Positions 47,367-54,869 of a stretch of 64,000 nt of DNA are shown here, piece after piece (position 1 is the first letter of the stretch; each line of letters begins with the position of its first letter). A program made the position numbers and the translations under genes. The notes beneath the pieces were generated by a model that saw only the letters and a list, made by a program, of their open reading frames with translations, had not been told where the DNA came from and ran no database searches. The stretch is from Candidatus Pelagibacter communis (GTDB lineage: Bacteria > Pseudomonadota > Alphaproteobacteria > Pelagibacterales > Pelagibacteraceae): positions 421,500-485,499 of the forward strand of contig NZ_LANA01000002.1 of NCBI RefSeq assembly GCF_012932795.1, in the 5' to 3' direction.

Positions 47367-48386
47367 ATGGAAAAAATTATTGTGACTGGTGGGCTTGGTT
47401 TTATTGGTAGTAATCTAATAGAACTGCTAGTAAAAAAAAAATTTAACGTAATAAATATTGATAGCGTTACCTATTCTTCTAATTTTTATAATACTCAAGA
47501 ATTTTCAAAAAGCAGATACTATAAATTTATAAAGTGCGACCTCAATAATAAATCTAAACTTAATAAAGTTTTTTCTAAATATAAACCGATCTGTATTTTT
47601 AATTTAGCTGCTGAAACACATGTTGATAGATCAATTGATAGTCCAGAAAATTTTATTAAAAGTAATATTTTGGGTGTTTTTAATTTACTTGAAATATTTA
47701 AAAAATATTCAAAAAAAAATAAAAAAGCTAAATTAATTCATATTTCAACTGATGAAGTTTATGGAGATATTTTGAAAGGTAGATCTCATGAAGATTTCCC
47801 TTATAAACCTAGTTCACCCTATGCTGCAAGCAAAGCTGCTTCAGACCATCTAGTTTATTCTTATGTCAGAACTTACAAAATTCCAGCAATAGTTACTAAT
47901 TGCTCTAACAACTATGGACCTAAACAACATCCTGAAAAACTTATTCCAAAGTTAATATACAATATCCTTAATAATAAAAGTTTACCTATATATGGAGATG
48001 GAAAGAATTCTAGAGAATGGATATATGTGAAAGATCATTGTGAAGCTTTATTAAGAGTTTTTCAAAAAGGTAAGATTGGAGAATTTTACAATATTGGTTC
48101 AAATAAAAATTTAAATAATCTTGAAATTTGTAAATTTTTGATAAAAGTGGCTAGAGAAAGAATTAAAATTGGTAAGAATGTCAAAATTAAGTTTGTAAAA
48201 GATAGACCTGGTCATGATGTAAGATATGCCCTGGATAGTAAAAAGATATTAACAAAATTAGGTTGGAAAACTAAAACGAATTTTAAAAATGGATTAGAAA
48301 AAACTTTTTTATGGTATCTAAGAAATGACAAATATTATAAATCTATATCCAAAAAAGATATTACAAAAAGAATTGGTAAAATATAA
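47367..48386 (+). CDS. rfbB: dTDP-glucose 4,6-dehydratase
   Basis: A 339-residue extended SDR enzyme that makes dTDP-4-keto-6-deoxyglucose. The Rossmann motif is TGGLGFIGSNLIE, the active site is ISTDEVYGD (Thr, Asp, Glu), and YAASKAASDH gives the catalytic Tyr and Lys. NYGPKQHPEKLIP is also diagnostic. It shares one base with the rfbA start, so the two are coupled. Its C-terminal region is Lys-rich. Confidence 0.93.
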   Translation: MEKIIVTGGLGFIGSNLIELLVKKKFNVINIDSVTYSSNFYNTQEFSKSRYYKFIKCDLNNKSKLNKVFSKYKPICIFNLAAETHVDRSIDSPENFIKSNILGVFNLLEIFKKYSKKNKKAKLIHISTDEVYGDILKGRSHEDFPYKPSSPYAASKAASDHLVYSYVRTYKIPAIVTNCSNNYGPKQHPEKLIPKLIYNILNNKSLPIYGDGKNSREWIYVKDHCEALLRVFQKGKIGEFYNIGSNKNLNNLEICKFLIKVARERIKIGKNVKIKFVKDRPGHDVRYALDSKKILTKLGWKTKTNFKNGLEKTFLWYLRNDKYYKSISKKDITKRIGKI

Positions 48387-49252
48387 TGATTAAAAAAGGA
48401 ATAATTCTGGCTGGTGGCGAAGGAACTCGAATGAGTCCACTTACAAAAGCTGTTAATAAACAACTTCTACCAATTTATGATAAGCCTTTAATTTTCTATC
48501 CACTTTCAATTTTAATGTTGGCTAAAATTAAAGATATTTTAATAATTGTAAATAAGGGTCAATTAAATCAATATAAAAAATTAATACCTGATGGGAATAG
48601 TTTGGGAATTAAAATTACATATATAGAACAAGATAAACCAAGAGGTTTACCTGATGCTTTTATCTTGGGTGAAAAATTTATAGGTAATGATAATGTTGCC
48701 ATGATACTTGGTGATAATTTTTTTTATGGTCAAAATCTTACCTCAAAGCTGCAAGAATGTTCAAAAATCAAAGATGGTGCTAAAATTTTACTACATATCG
48801 TTCAAACACCAGAATTATTTGGTGTAGCTAAAGTCAATAAAAATAAAAAAATCATACAGATAAAAGAAAAGCCCAAAAAATTTATTTCTAATCATGCAAT
48901 CACAGGTTTATATTTTTTTGATAACAAAGTTGTAAAATATTCAAAAAGTTTAAAACCGTCTAGAAGGGGAGAGATAGAGATTATTGATTTACTATTAAAA
49001 TACAAAAAAAATAATAAATTGTCAGCAGATTTTATTGGCCGTGGTGGAGCTTGGCTAGATACTGGTTCTATTGATGACTATTACAAAACAATAACATTTG
49101 TTCAGGCAATTGAAAATAGGCAAGGATTTAAAATTGCCTGTATTGAAGAAATTGCTCTTAACAACAAATGGATAAAAAAAAAAGAAATTTTAAAATCAAT
49201 AAAATTTTATGGTAATTGCAGCTATTCTAAATATTTAAAAAATTTGATTTAA
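48386..49252 (+). CDS. rfbA: Glucose-1-phosphate thymidylyltransferase
   Basis: A 288-residue nucleotidyltransferase that makes dTDP-glucose from glucose-1-phosphate and dTTP. LAGGEGTRMSPLTKAVNKQL is the signature, followed by YDKPLIFYPLSILM, and MILGDNFFYG holds the metal Asp. The usual Gly-Gly-Gly-Ala-Trp-Leu-Asp segment is present late in the protein. It forms an operon with rfbB and the rfbD-like gene. No rfbC (3,5-epimerase) gene is seen. Confidence 0.94.
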   Translation: MIKKGIILAGGEGTRMSPLTKAVNKQLLPIYDKPLIFYPLSILMLAKIKDILIIVNKGQLNQYKKLIPDGNSLGIKITYIEQDKPRGLPDAFILGEKFIGNDNVAMILGDNFFYGQNLTSKLQECSKIKDGAKILLHIVQTPELFGVAKVNKNKKIIQIKEKPKKFISNHAITGLYFFDNKVVKYSKSLKPSRRGEIEIIDLLLKYKKNNKLSADFIGRGGAWLDTGSIDDYYKTITFVQAIENRQGFKIACIEEIALNNKWIKKKEILKSIKFYGNCSYSKYLKNLI

Positions 49253-49953
49253 TGATCAAAAAAATTGTTATTACAGGTGGTGATGGAAGATTTGCTCAGG
49301 TTCTTAAAAGAGATAATAAAAAGTTAAATATATTCTATCCCAATAAAAAAGATTTAAATATTCTCAATATCAATTCTATACAAAAATATTTAAAAAAAAC
49401 TAAACCAAGATATGTTATTCATGCTGCTGCACTTTCTAGACCAATGAATGTTCATAATGTAAAGATTTCAAAGAGTATTGATTTAAATATAATAGGCACT
49501 TGTAATATTGTTAAAATTTGTTCTGATCTTAAGATTAAGCTTATATATTTTTCAACAGGATATGTTTATAAAGGAAAAATAGGTAACCACAAAGAAAGTG
49601 ACCCTGTCCTACCGTTCAACAATTATGCTTGGTCAAAGCTAGGTGGTGAATGTGCAGTTTCCATGTATAAAAATTCTTTGATTTTGAGAATAACTATGTG
49701 TGAAAAACCTTTTTTGCATGAACATGCTTTTTACGATGTTAATACTAATTTTATGTTTCAGGAAGAAGTAGTAAAGATTTTACCAAAAATTTTAGATAAA
49801 AAAGGAATACTAAATGTTGGTGGAAAAATTCAATCAATTTACTCTTTTGCTAAAAAATATAATAAAGATGTTAAAAAGAAATCTGGAAAAAATTTATTTC
49901 CTAAAAATATTTCAATGAATGTTAGTAAATTAAAAAAAATTATGAAATGGTAG
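49252..49953 (+). CDS. NAD-dependent sugar epimerase/reductase, RfbD-like (short)
   Basis: A 233-residue extended SDR protein. ITGGDGRFAQVL is the cofactor motif, YFSTGYVYKG the active-site strand, and YAWSKLGGE holds Tyr and Lys. It resembles dTDP-4-dehydrorhamnose reductase but is about 60 residues shorter. With no rfbC nearby, the end product may be a 6-deoxysugar other than rhamnose. Its stop codon and last codon overlap the 3' end of the tRNA-Met on the other strand. Confidence 0.78.
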   Translation: MIKKIVITGGDGRFAQVLKRDNKKLNIFYPNKKDLNILNINSIQKYLKKTKPRYVIHAAALSRPMNVHNVKISKSIDLNIIGTCNIVKICSDLKIKLIYFSTGYVYKGKIGNHKESDPVLPFNNYAWSKLGGECAVSMYKNSLILRITMCEKPFLHEHAFYDVNTNFMFQEEVVKILPKILDKKGILNVGGKIQSIYSFAKKYNKDVKKKSGKNLFPKNISMNVSKLKKIMKW

Positions 49954-50024
49954 CGGGAAGTGGAATCGAACCACTGACCTCAGGCTTATGAGTCCTGCGC
50001 TCTAACCGACTGAGCTACCCCGCC
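49948..50024 (-). tRNA. tRNA-Met (anticodon CAU)
   Basis: A minus-strand cloverleaf with acceptor GGCGGGG paired to TCCCGCT (G-T pairs at two places), D arm TAGCTCAG, anticodon loop CTCATAA, T arm GGTTCGATTCC, discriminator A and an encoded CCA. The first acceptor pair G-T and the D arm fit elongator Met more than initiator; a CAU tRNA-Ile cannot be fully excluded. The CCA end overlaps the last six bases of the RfbD-like gene on the opposite strand. Confidence 0.92.
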
Positions 50025-50165
50025 ACTTAATTATCGTTGTTTTATAATAGTTTTTATTTTCTGTCCAATCAAGTATTTGCCTATTTTCCTTGCTGACTGA
50101 GTCAAGAGTGTGTCAAGGATATATGCCTTTTTTGTGAGTCAAGATTATTGTAATGTGTGTAGATT

Positions 50166-50198
50166 ATGAAAAAAATTTTAATTGTTGACGATGATTAA
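50166..50198 (+). other. Ten-codon ORF resembling a response-regulator start
   Basis: ATG at 50166 opens MKKILIVDDD followed directly by TAA at 50196. These ten residues are the classic first strand and acidic pocket of a receiver domain. Nothing of the rest of the domain follows in any frame. It may be the stump of a deleted response regulator, a leader peptide for the overlapping small ORF at 50191, or chance. The gap 50025-50165 holds no gene that I can support. Confidence 0.3.
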
Positions 50199-50358
50199 AT
50201 ATATTCTGCCAGCTATAATTGTCCTCTTGATTGTAGTATTCTGGGAAAAAATCACTGAAATAGTTCTTAAAAAATTTAATATTAGGCTGAAATATATTAT
50301 TGTGAGTGCTGTGTTAATAATTATCGCTATAATAATTTTATTAATCAATTATGGGTAA
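50191..50358 (+). CDS. Small membrane protein (55 residues)
   Basis: From ATG 50191 a 55-residue protein is read to TAA at 50356. It has two hydrophobic helices (ILPAIIVLLIVVFW and YIIVSAVLIIIAIIILLI) joined by a charged linker (EKITEIVLKKFNIRLK). It stands 9 bases before the secreted HExxH protein gene on the same strand and may be co-transcribed with it. The family is unknown. Confidence 0.45.
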   Translation: MIKYILPAIIVLLIVVFWEKITEIVLKKFNIRLKYIIVSAVLIIIAIIILLINYG

Positions 50359-50367
50359 ATTTAATTG

Positions 50368-51249
50368 ATGAAAAAATTTTTAGGGATCTTAATTCTTTTT
50401 TTGTTGAGCTTAAATTATGCTGAAGCTGCAACAAGCAGTGAAGCTAAAAATAAAAAGTATGTATATAAATCTCTATATGACTTAAAAAAAATAATCAAAA
50501 AAGAAGATCCATCAGATTTAAAAAAATTAAAATTTATAAGAAAATCAGAAAATAAAGAATTTTTTGCCATGTCAGGAAAACCAGCTGGCTGCAACGATTG
50601 TGGAAAAAGAAAATCTTACGAATATGATGCTTTTGTATTTCATGCAATTTATAATTCTGGGCATAAGATTATTTTTTTAGTTGATATAGATTTTGCAAAA
50701 AACTTAGAAAAAGCAAGAGAGTATGCATCAAAATATTCAAACACTATGGGGCAAATACCTTCATTCCTAAGAGAGGGTACTACAAAACTTGATGGAGAGT
50801 ATAAAGACACAAATTTAGGGGTTGGAACTGGCACTGAAAGAGGTGTTAAAGTTATAGTTATAGCAAAAGGAAATAAAAGATGGTGGGCAGATTTTAACCA
50901 ATCAAGATTTATGCTTTATCCGCAAAACAAATATATTGTGAAAGAACTAATTTTGATGCATGAATCAGCACACTTGAGTATTCATGGAAAAATCACAACT
51001 GATGTTAAATGGTACCCTGCTGTTTTGGCAGATGGAAAATATATCACTAAATATGCAAGAACTGACAGAGGAGAAGATGTTGCTGATACTATTAGTTTTT
51101 GGGTTGCTGTAAGGTGTATAAAAAACTTTTCTGAAAAAAAGAAAAATAAAATTTTAAAATCTATACCTAATAGAATAAAATTTTTGGATGACTTCGTTAG
51201 AGATAATAAACTAAGCACATCACCTATGGTTTGTGCTCTGAAAAATTAA
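50368..51249 (+). CDS. Putative secreted zinc metalloprotein with HExxH motif
   Basis: A 293-residue protein with a signal peptide (residues 1-20, cleavage after AEA). A CxxC pair (CNDC) is at residues 75-78. His198-Glu199-Ser-Ala-His202 (LMHESAHLSIHG) is an HExxH zinc motif. Thirty-four residues after the second His a GEDVADTISFW segment begins near 235, resembling the ExxA helix that gives the third ligand in gluzincin-type peptidases. It is probably a periplasmic or exported peptidase. A TTG at 50365 could start one codon earlier. I do not recognise the family. Confidence 0.75.
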   Translation: MKKFLGILILFLLSLNYAEAATSSEAKNKKYVYKSLYDLKKIIKKEDPSDLKKLKFIRKSENKEFFAMSGKPAGCNDCGKRKSYEYDAFVFHAIYNSGHKIIFLVDIDFAKNLEKAREYASKYSNTMGQIPSFLREGTTKLDGEYKDTNLGVGTGTERGVKVIVIAKGNKRWWADFNQSRFMLYPQNKYIVKELILMHESAHLSIHGKITTDVKWYPAVLADGKYITKYARTDRGEDVADTISFWVAVRCIKNFSEKKKNKILKSIPNRIKFLDDFVRDNKLSTSPMVCALKN

Positions 51250-51273
51250 TATCTCAATAATTTTATATTAAAA

Positions 51274-51975
51274 TTAAATTTTAAAATTTGCAGATTTTGC
51301 GTCTTTATAGAAAGTTCTAACTGTTTCTTGAGTTAATTTATCAAATGATTTTCCAAATTTTTCTATTTTTTCAATTATACCAGGAGGTGTTGTTATTATG
51401 TGGCATCCCAATTGTTTTGCTTGCGTGTAGTTATAGGGTTCTCTTACACTGGCCCAAAGAATTTCTACATTTTTAAAACTTTTTGCCAAACTTATACTTT
51501 TTTTAAACTCGGGGACAGGATCTTTGCCAGTGTCTCCTGCTCTTCCTGCAAATATTGAAATAATAACTTTAGATTCTTTATTAATTAATTTAAGAATTCT
51601 TTTTGTTTGTTTGGAATTATAAATTGCAGTTATATTAAGTTTGATATTCATACTGTTAAGCTCTTTAATTATTCTACCCATAAATACTCCTTTAGAATTA
51701 ATCACAGGTATTTTTACATAAACATTTTTCCCCCATGTATTTATCTCTAAGGCTTGATTTTTCATATTATGGTAATCATCTGCAAACACTTCTAATGAAA
51801 CTGGCTTATTTGGACAAATTTTAAGTATTTTTTTAGAGTAGTTTTTGTAATCCTTAGCACCAGCACTCTTCATAAGACTGGGGTTTGTTGTAAATCCTTT
51901 AACAATTTTTTTTTTATTAAACTTTTTAATAAGCTTTAATTCAGCAATATCACAAAAAATTTTAATTTTTTTCAT
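51274..51975 (-). CDS. Transaldolase family protein (small, TalC/Fsa-like)
   Basis: A 233-residue TIM-barrel enzyme that transfers or splits a dihydroxyacetone unit on sugar phosphates. IFCDIAELKLIKKF opens the protein, KGFTTNPSLM is the family motif, and VYVKIPVI holds the Schiff-base Lys near residue 87. The C-terminal half contains ISIFAGRAGDTGKDP. The short length fits bacterial TalC/Fsa forms over TalB. It could serve the non-oxidative pentose phosphate pathway. Neighbours give no further hint. Confidence 0.87.
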   Translation of the reverse strand: MKKIKIFCDIAELKLIKKFNKKKIVKGFTTNPSLMKSAGAKDYKNYSKKILKICPNKPVSLEVFADDYHNMKNQALEINTWGKNVYVKIPVINSKGVFMGRIIKELNSMNIKLNITAIYNSKQTKRILKLINKESKVIISIFAGRAGDTGKDPVPEFKKSISLAKSFKNVEILWASVREPYNYTQAKQLGCHIITTPPGIIEKIEKFGKSFDKLTQETVRTFYKDAKSANFKI

Positions 51976-52031
51976 TATAATATAATTTATTACTATAAAA
52001 TTTTTTATTAAAAATCCAATAATATAAAGTG

Positions 52032-53120
52032 CTATTTTTTAAATTTATTTGCAAAATATTGTTTTCTTAAGTTTGATAAAAACTTTCTGATAAAAGCGGC
52101 ACTTACACCTAAAGTTATAGCAAAAATAATTGAAAATAATCCGTAAAGAATTGGTGCTTCTAATGATAACTTTTTAACAAACATTGATAATGGGTTTAAA
52201 TCATTCAAATTAATTTTTATTATTTCTTGCGTCGTTTTTTCGGCAAAAAAAGTATCATAAGCGATAGCAATCCCCACTAATAACAATAAAAGTGCAAGTA
52301 AAGTCTTTATACCCGTACTATCAATTGACTCACCCACTTTTTGACCTATTTGAACACCTAAAATAGATCCAAGAACTAACATGGTTACTAAAATTAGATC
52401 AATTGAGCCATAATTAAATGCGTGCAAAAAAGTTACTATCACGCTAACAAAAATAGTTACAAATAAAGATGTACCTGGGATTAGTTTTGTTGGCATTCCT
52501 ATTATGTAAATCATTGCAGGAACTAAAATAAATGCACCACCTATCCCCATAATTGCAGCTATAAAACCCACAATTAAACCAATAATGATTGGTGTAAAAG
52601 CACTTTCGTATAGTTTTGATTTTTGAAAACGCATTCTTAAGGGAAGACCATGTATCCAGTAATGAACGTGTAATTTTTTCTTAGTTATAATTTTTTTTCT
52701 AGCCTTGTCTATTTCACCCAAGCCTTCAACCAACATGGCTGTTCCAATAATTGCAAGAATATACATATAGGCTAACGAAATAACTATATCAATTTTCCCA
52801 GTACCTTTAAAATAAGTAAAAGTCCATATTCCAAGCAAAGTTCCAATTATTCCACCTAAAACAATCATCAAACCCATTTTATAATCAAGCGTATTTTTCA
52901 AGTAATGTGTTGTTGAGCCAGACACAGATGTTGCTAAAATATTATTCGCTTCATTTGCAACGGCATATGTTGGTGGAACACCAAGAAAAATCAAAAAAGG
53001 AGTCATCAAAAAACCTCCACCGACACCAAATAGCCCTGAAAGAACTCCAACAACTCCACTGAGTGAAAAAATTGCTATAACGTTTACTGATACTTCAGCA
53101 ATAGGTAAAAAAATATTCAT
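52032..53120 (-). CDS. TSUP (TauE/SafE) family sulfite or sulfonate exporter
   Basis: A 362-residue membrane protein with two repeated halves, each beginning with a Gly-rich turn: GVVGVLSGLFGVGGGFLMTP and GLIVGFIAAIMGIGGAFILVP. This is the TSUP pattern. Members are linked to export of sulfite, sulfoacetate or other organosulfur anions. The genes xsc and suyAB lie about 16 kb away and aprBA 2 kb away, so export of sulfite is plausible. Its own neighbours are not sulfur genes. Confidence 0.85.
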   Translation of the reverse strand: MNIFLPIAEVSVNVIAIFSLSGVVGVLSGLFGVGGGFLMTPFLIFLGVPPTYAVANEANNILATSVSGSTTHYLKNTLDYKMGLMIVLGGIIGTLLGIWTFTYFKGTGKIDIVISLAYMYILAIIGTAMLVEGLGEIDKARKKIITKKKLHVHYWIHGLPLRMRFQKSKLYESAFTPIIIGLIVGFIAAIMGIGGAFILVPAMIYIIGMPTKLIPGTSLFVTIFVSVIVTFLHAFNYGSIDLILVTMLVLGSILGVQIGQKVGESIDSTGIKTLLALLLLLVGIAIAYDTFFAEKTTQEIIKINLNDLNPLSMFVKKLSLEAPILYGLFSIIFAITLGVSAAFIRKFLSNLRKQYFANKFKK

Positions 53121-53205
53121 AAAAAGATTAAATTATACGTATCTTCATATCAACTTATGTCAATAGACGAAATTAAAAAAAATAAAATTATTAATAATAT
53201 TACTA

Positions 53206-54228
53206 CTATAGTTTATTTTTAGAAACTTTTTTTAAATCTATAAACCAGGCTTTTAATAATTTTAGTTCTTTTTTATTTATAAGATTTATGTGGATTAACT
53301 CTTTATAACATAAAATCATATTGTGTTTTATGTTTTTAATACCTGGCTTAAGATTTAATTTCATTAAACAGTTCATAATATTTAAATTGTTTTCATATCC
53401 ACAAACCTCATCTTTGAAATCTTTCATTAGATCATGCTCATTTCTTTTTTGTACAACTGTGCTAGCATGAAATAAAACACTCCAACCACAAGTCCACGCT
53501 ATTCTTTGAGCAATAAAAGACCTCCAAATATCAGTCATTCTAAAACTGCAAAAAGATGGTAAATACATTAAGGGATAAGCGTCTCTAAGCCATCCAGTAT
53601 TTTGACTGTTAAATGGACAAATAGAACCAGCTCCTAAAGAAATACTCTTAGAAGAATTAAATTTTATTGGTAGTGCTCTTGTAAGTCGATAAATTGCATC
53701 CACATCAGGATTTTCATCAGCAAGTCCCTGTTGAATAGGGCATTTAATTTTTGAAAGTTTTAGTTTTTTAATAAGTGGCGTGTTAAGTTTTTCTAATGCA
53801 AAACCCCTGGGCCATATGTGCTTTTTGGTAAAAAATTTATAAACATTAACCCAACCATTTTTTTTTGAAATATAAGTTTTTTGTTTTGTTGTTTTTTTTA
53901 TAGAAAAAAAATTTTTTAGTGGGATGTTATCATCATCAGTTTCAATAATTATTTCAGGTTTTTTTTTCATTGCTATTAAATACCCTAAATTTTTTCTTGC
54001 GTAATGATTTATAGGTAAAATCTTAGCTAAATTAAACTTCAAAGATTTTTGTTGTTGTAGAGAAAAATAATTAGCACCTTTTAATGAAAATTTTTGTGGG
54101 CTCTTTTTATCACCAACAATTATAAAATTGATATTTTCTTTTAATGAAATCTTAGCATATTTTCTTAATATATAATTTTTATTGGAAGCAATAGTTGTAA
54201 TAACTAAAGCTGTTTTTTTTGGATACAT
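53206..54228 (-). CDS. STELLO-like (DUF288) glycosyltransferase-related protein
   Basis: A 340-residue cytoplasmic protein. It begins ALVITTIASNKNYILRKYA and has FIIVGDKKSP near residue 35. The acidic motif IIETDDDNIP near residue 95 is the likely metal and nucleotide-sugar site. SLGAGSICPFNSQNT and a late WRSFIAQRIAW follow. This layout resembles the DUF288/STELLO group, better known from eukaryotes. Its sugar donor is unknown. It stands alone between the TSUP gene and a small membrane ORF. Confidence 0.65.
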   Translation of the reverse strand: MYPKKTALVITTIASNKNYILRKYAKISLKENINFIIVGDKKSPQKFSLKGANYFSLQQQKSLKFNLAKILPINHYARKNLGYLIAMKKKPEIIIETDDDNIPLKNFFSIKKTTKQKTYISKKNGWVNVYKFFTKKHIWPRGFALEKLNTPLIKKLKLSKIKCPIQQGLADENPDVDAIYRLTRALPIKFNSSKSISLGAGSICPFNSQNTGWLRDAYPLMYLPSFCSFRMTDIWRSFIAQRIAWTCGWSVLFHASTVVQKRNEHDLMKDFKDEVCGYENNLNIMNCLMKLNLKPGIKNIKHNMILCYKELIHINLINKKELKLLKAWFIDLKKVSKNKL

Positions 54229-54288
54229 TATTTATATGATTAATCTTTTATGAATTACAATCAAACTAAAAGTTTGATTTTATTAATT

Positions 54289-54414
54289 TTAATAAAATTG
54301 TATTAGGGTGCCAATAAGTATTATTATCCAGTAAGCTGAAAGACCAACAAATATACCCGTTTTTAATTTATTTTTTTTTAGCTCACTTGGTAAATTTTTA
54401 AGTAATTCTGGCAT
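54289..54414 (-). CDS. Small single-helix membrane protein (41 residues)
   Basis: An ATG at 54414 opens a 41-residue frame to TAA at 54289. A polar Lys-rich start (MPELLKNLPSELKKNKLK) leads into one hydrophobic helix (GIFVGLSAYWIIILIGTL). The intact reading frame runs through a long T tract without breaking, which supports coding. It lies in the 272-base gap between the STELLO-like gene and the 116-residue gene. It could be a small respiratory or transporter accessory. The family is unknown. Confidence 0.5.
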   Translation of the reverse strand: MPELLKNLPSELKKNKLKTGIFVGLSAYWIIILIGTLIQFY

Positions 54415-54500
54415 TATAAATTCTAATTAACACGAGGGCTGTATTTGTCAAATTATTACTTAAAAAAAGGTTAGAGAATTTCCTAATTTTTTTTTTGAAA

Positions 54501-54851
54501 TTAATAAATCGTTGCTCCAAAGACTTTAACTTCATCTCCTTCAATACCTAAAACTAATCTTCCAAGAAATTCCCCTTCAATCTCTTTGCTTCTTTGCTTG
54601 AACAGTACGGTTATGTTTTGGCCCCTTCTTAAGCAGCCAAATGCCTCATAATCCTCTGCTAAACTGGTTAATAGCTTGTTGTTAGCCCATTGTTTTCCAA
54701 GCTCAACTTCGTTAGCTCCAAATAGCATTTGAGTTCCAAAATCTTTTGTAAAACCACCATAATCTTTCATATTTGAGGTCTTGACAAGATTATCCCAAAT
54801 AGGGTTAGCAATTGCTATAATCTCATCATCAGATTTCTCTAATAAATTCAT
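54501..54851 (-). CDS. Uncharacterised protein encoded after aprA
   Basis: A 116-residue soluble protein without signal peptide or cysteine-rich motif (one Cys, in FGCLRRG). The sequence alternates helix at the N-terminus and beta-rich end (ITVLFKQRSKEIEGEF, then GRLVLGIEGDEVKVFGATIY), which could fit a small alpha-beta or NTF2-like fold. It follows aprA after 18 bases on the same strand and so may act with APS reductase. No function is assigned. Confidence 0.75.
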   Translation of the reverse strand: MNLLEKSDDEIIAIANPIWDNLVKTSNMKDYGGFTKDFGTQMLFGANEVELGKQWANNKLLTSLAEDYEAFGCLRRGQNITVLFKQRSKEIEGEFLGRLVLGIEGDEVKVFGATIY

Positions 54852-54869
54852 AATTTATGTTTAATTATT

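Noticed and set aside
50098..50144. A 10-base direct repeat TGAGTCAAGA at 50098 and 50135
   Set aside because: Only two copies and no symmetry; it could be a binding site, but chance repeats of this size are common here.
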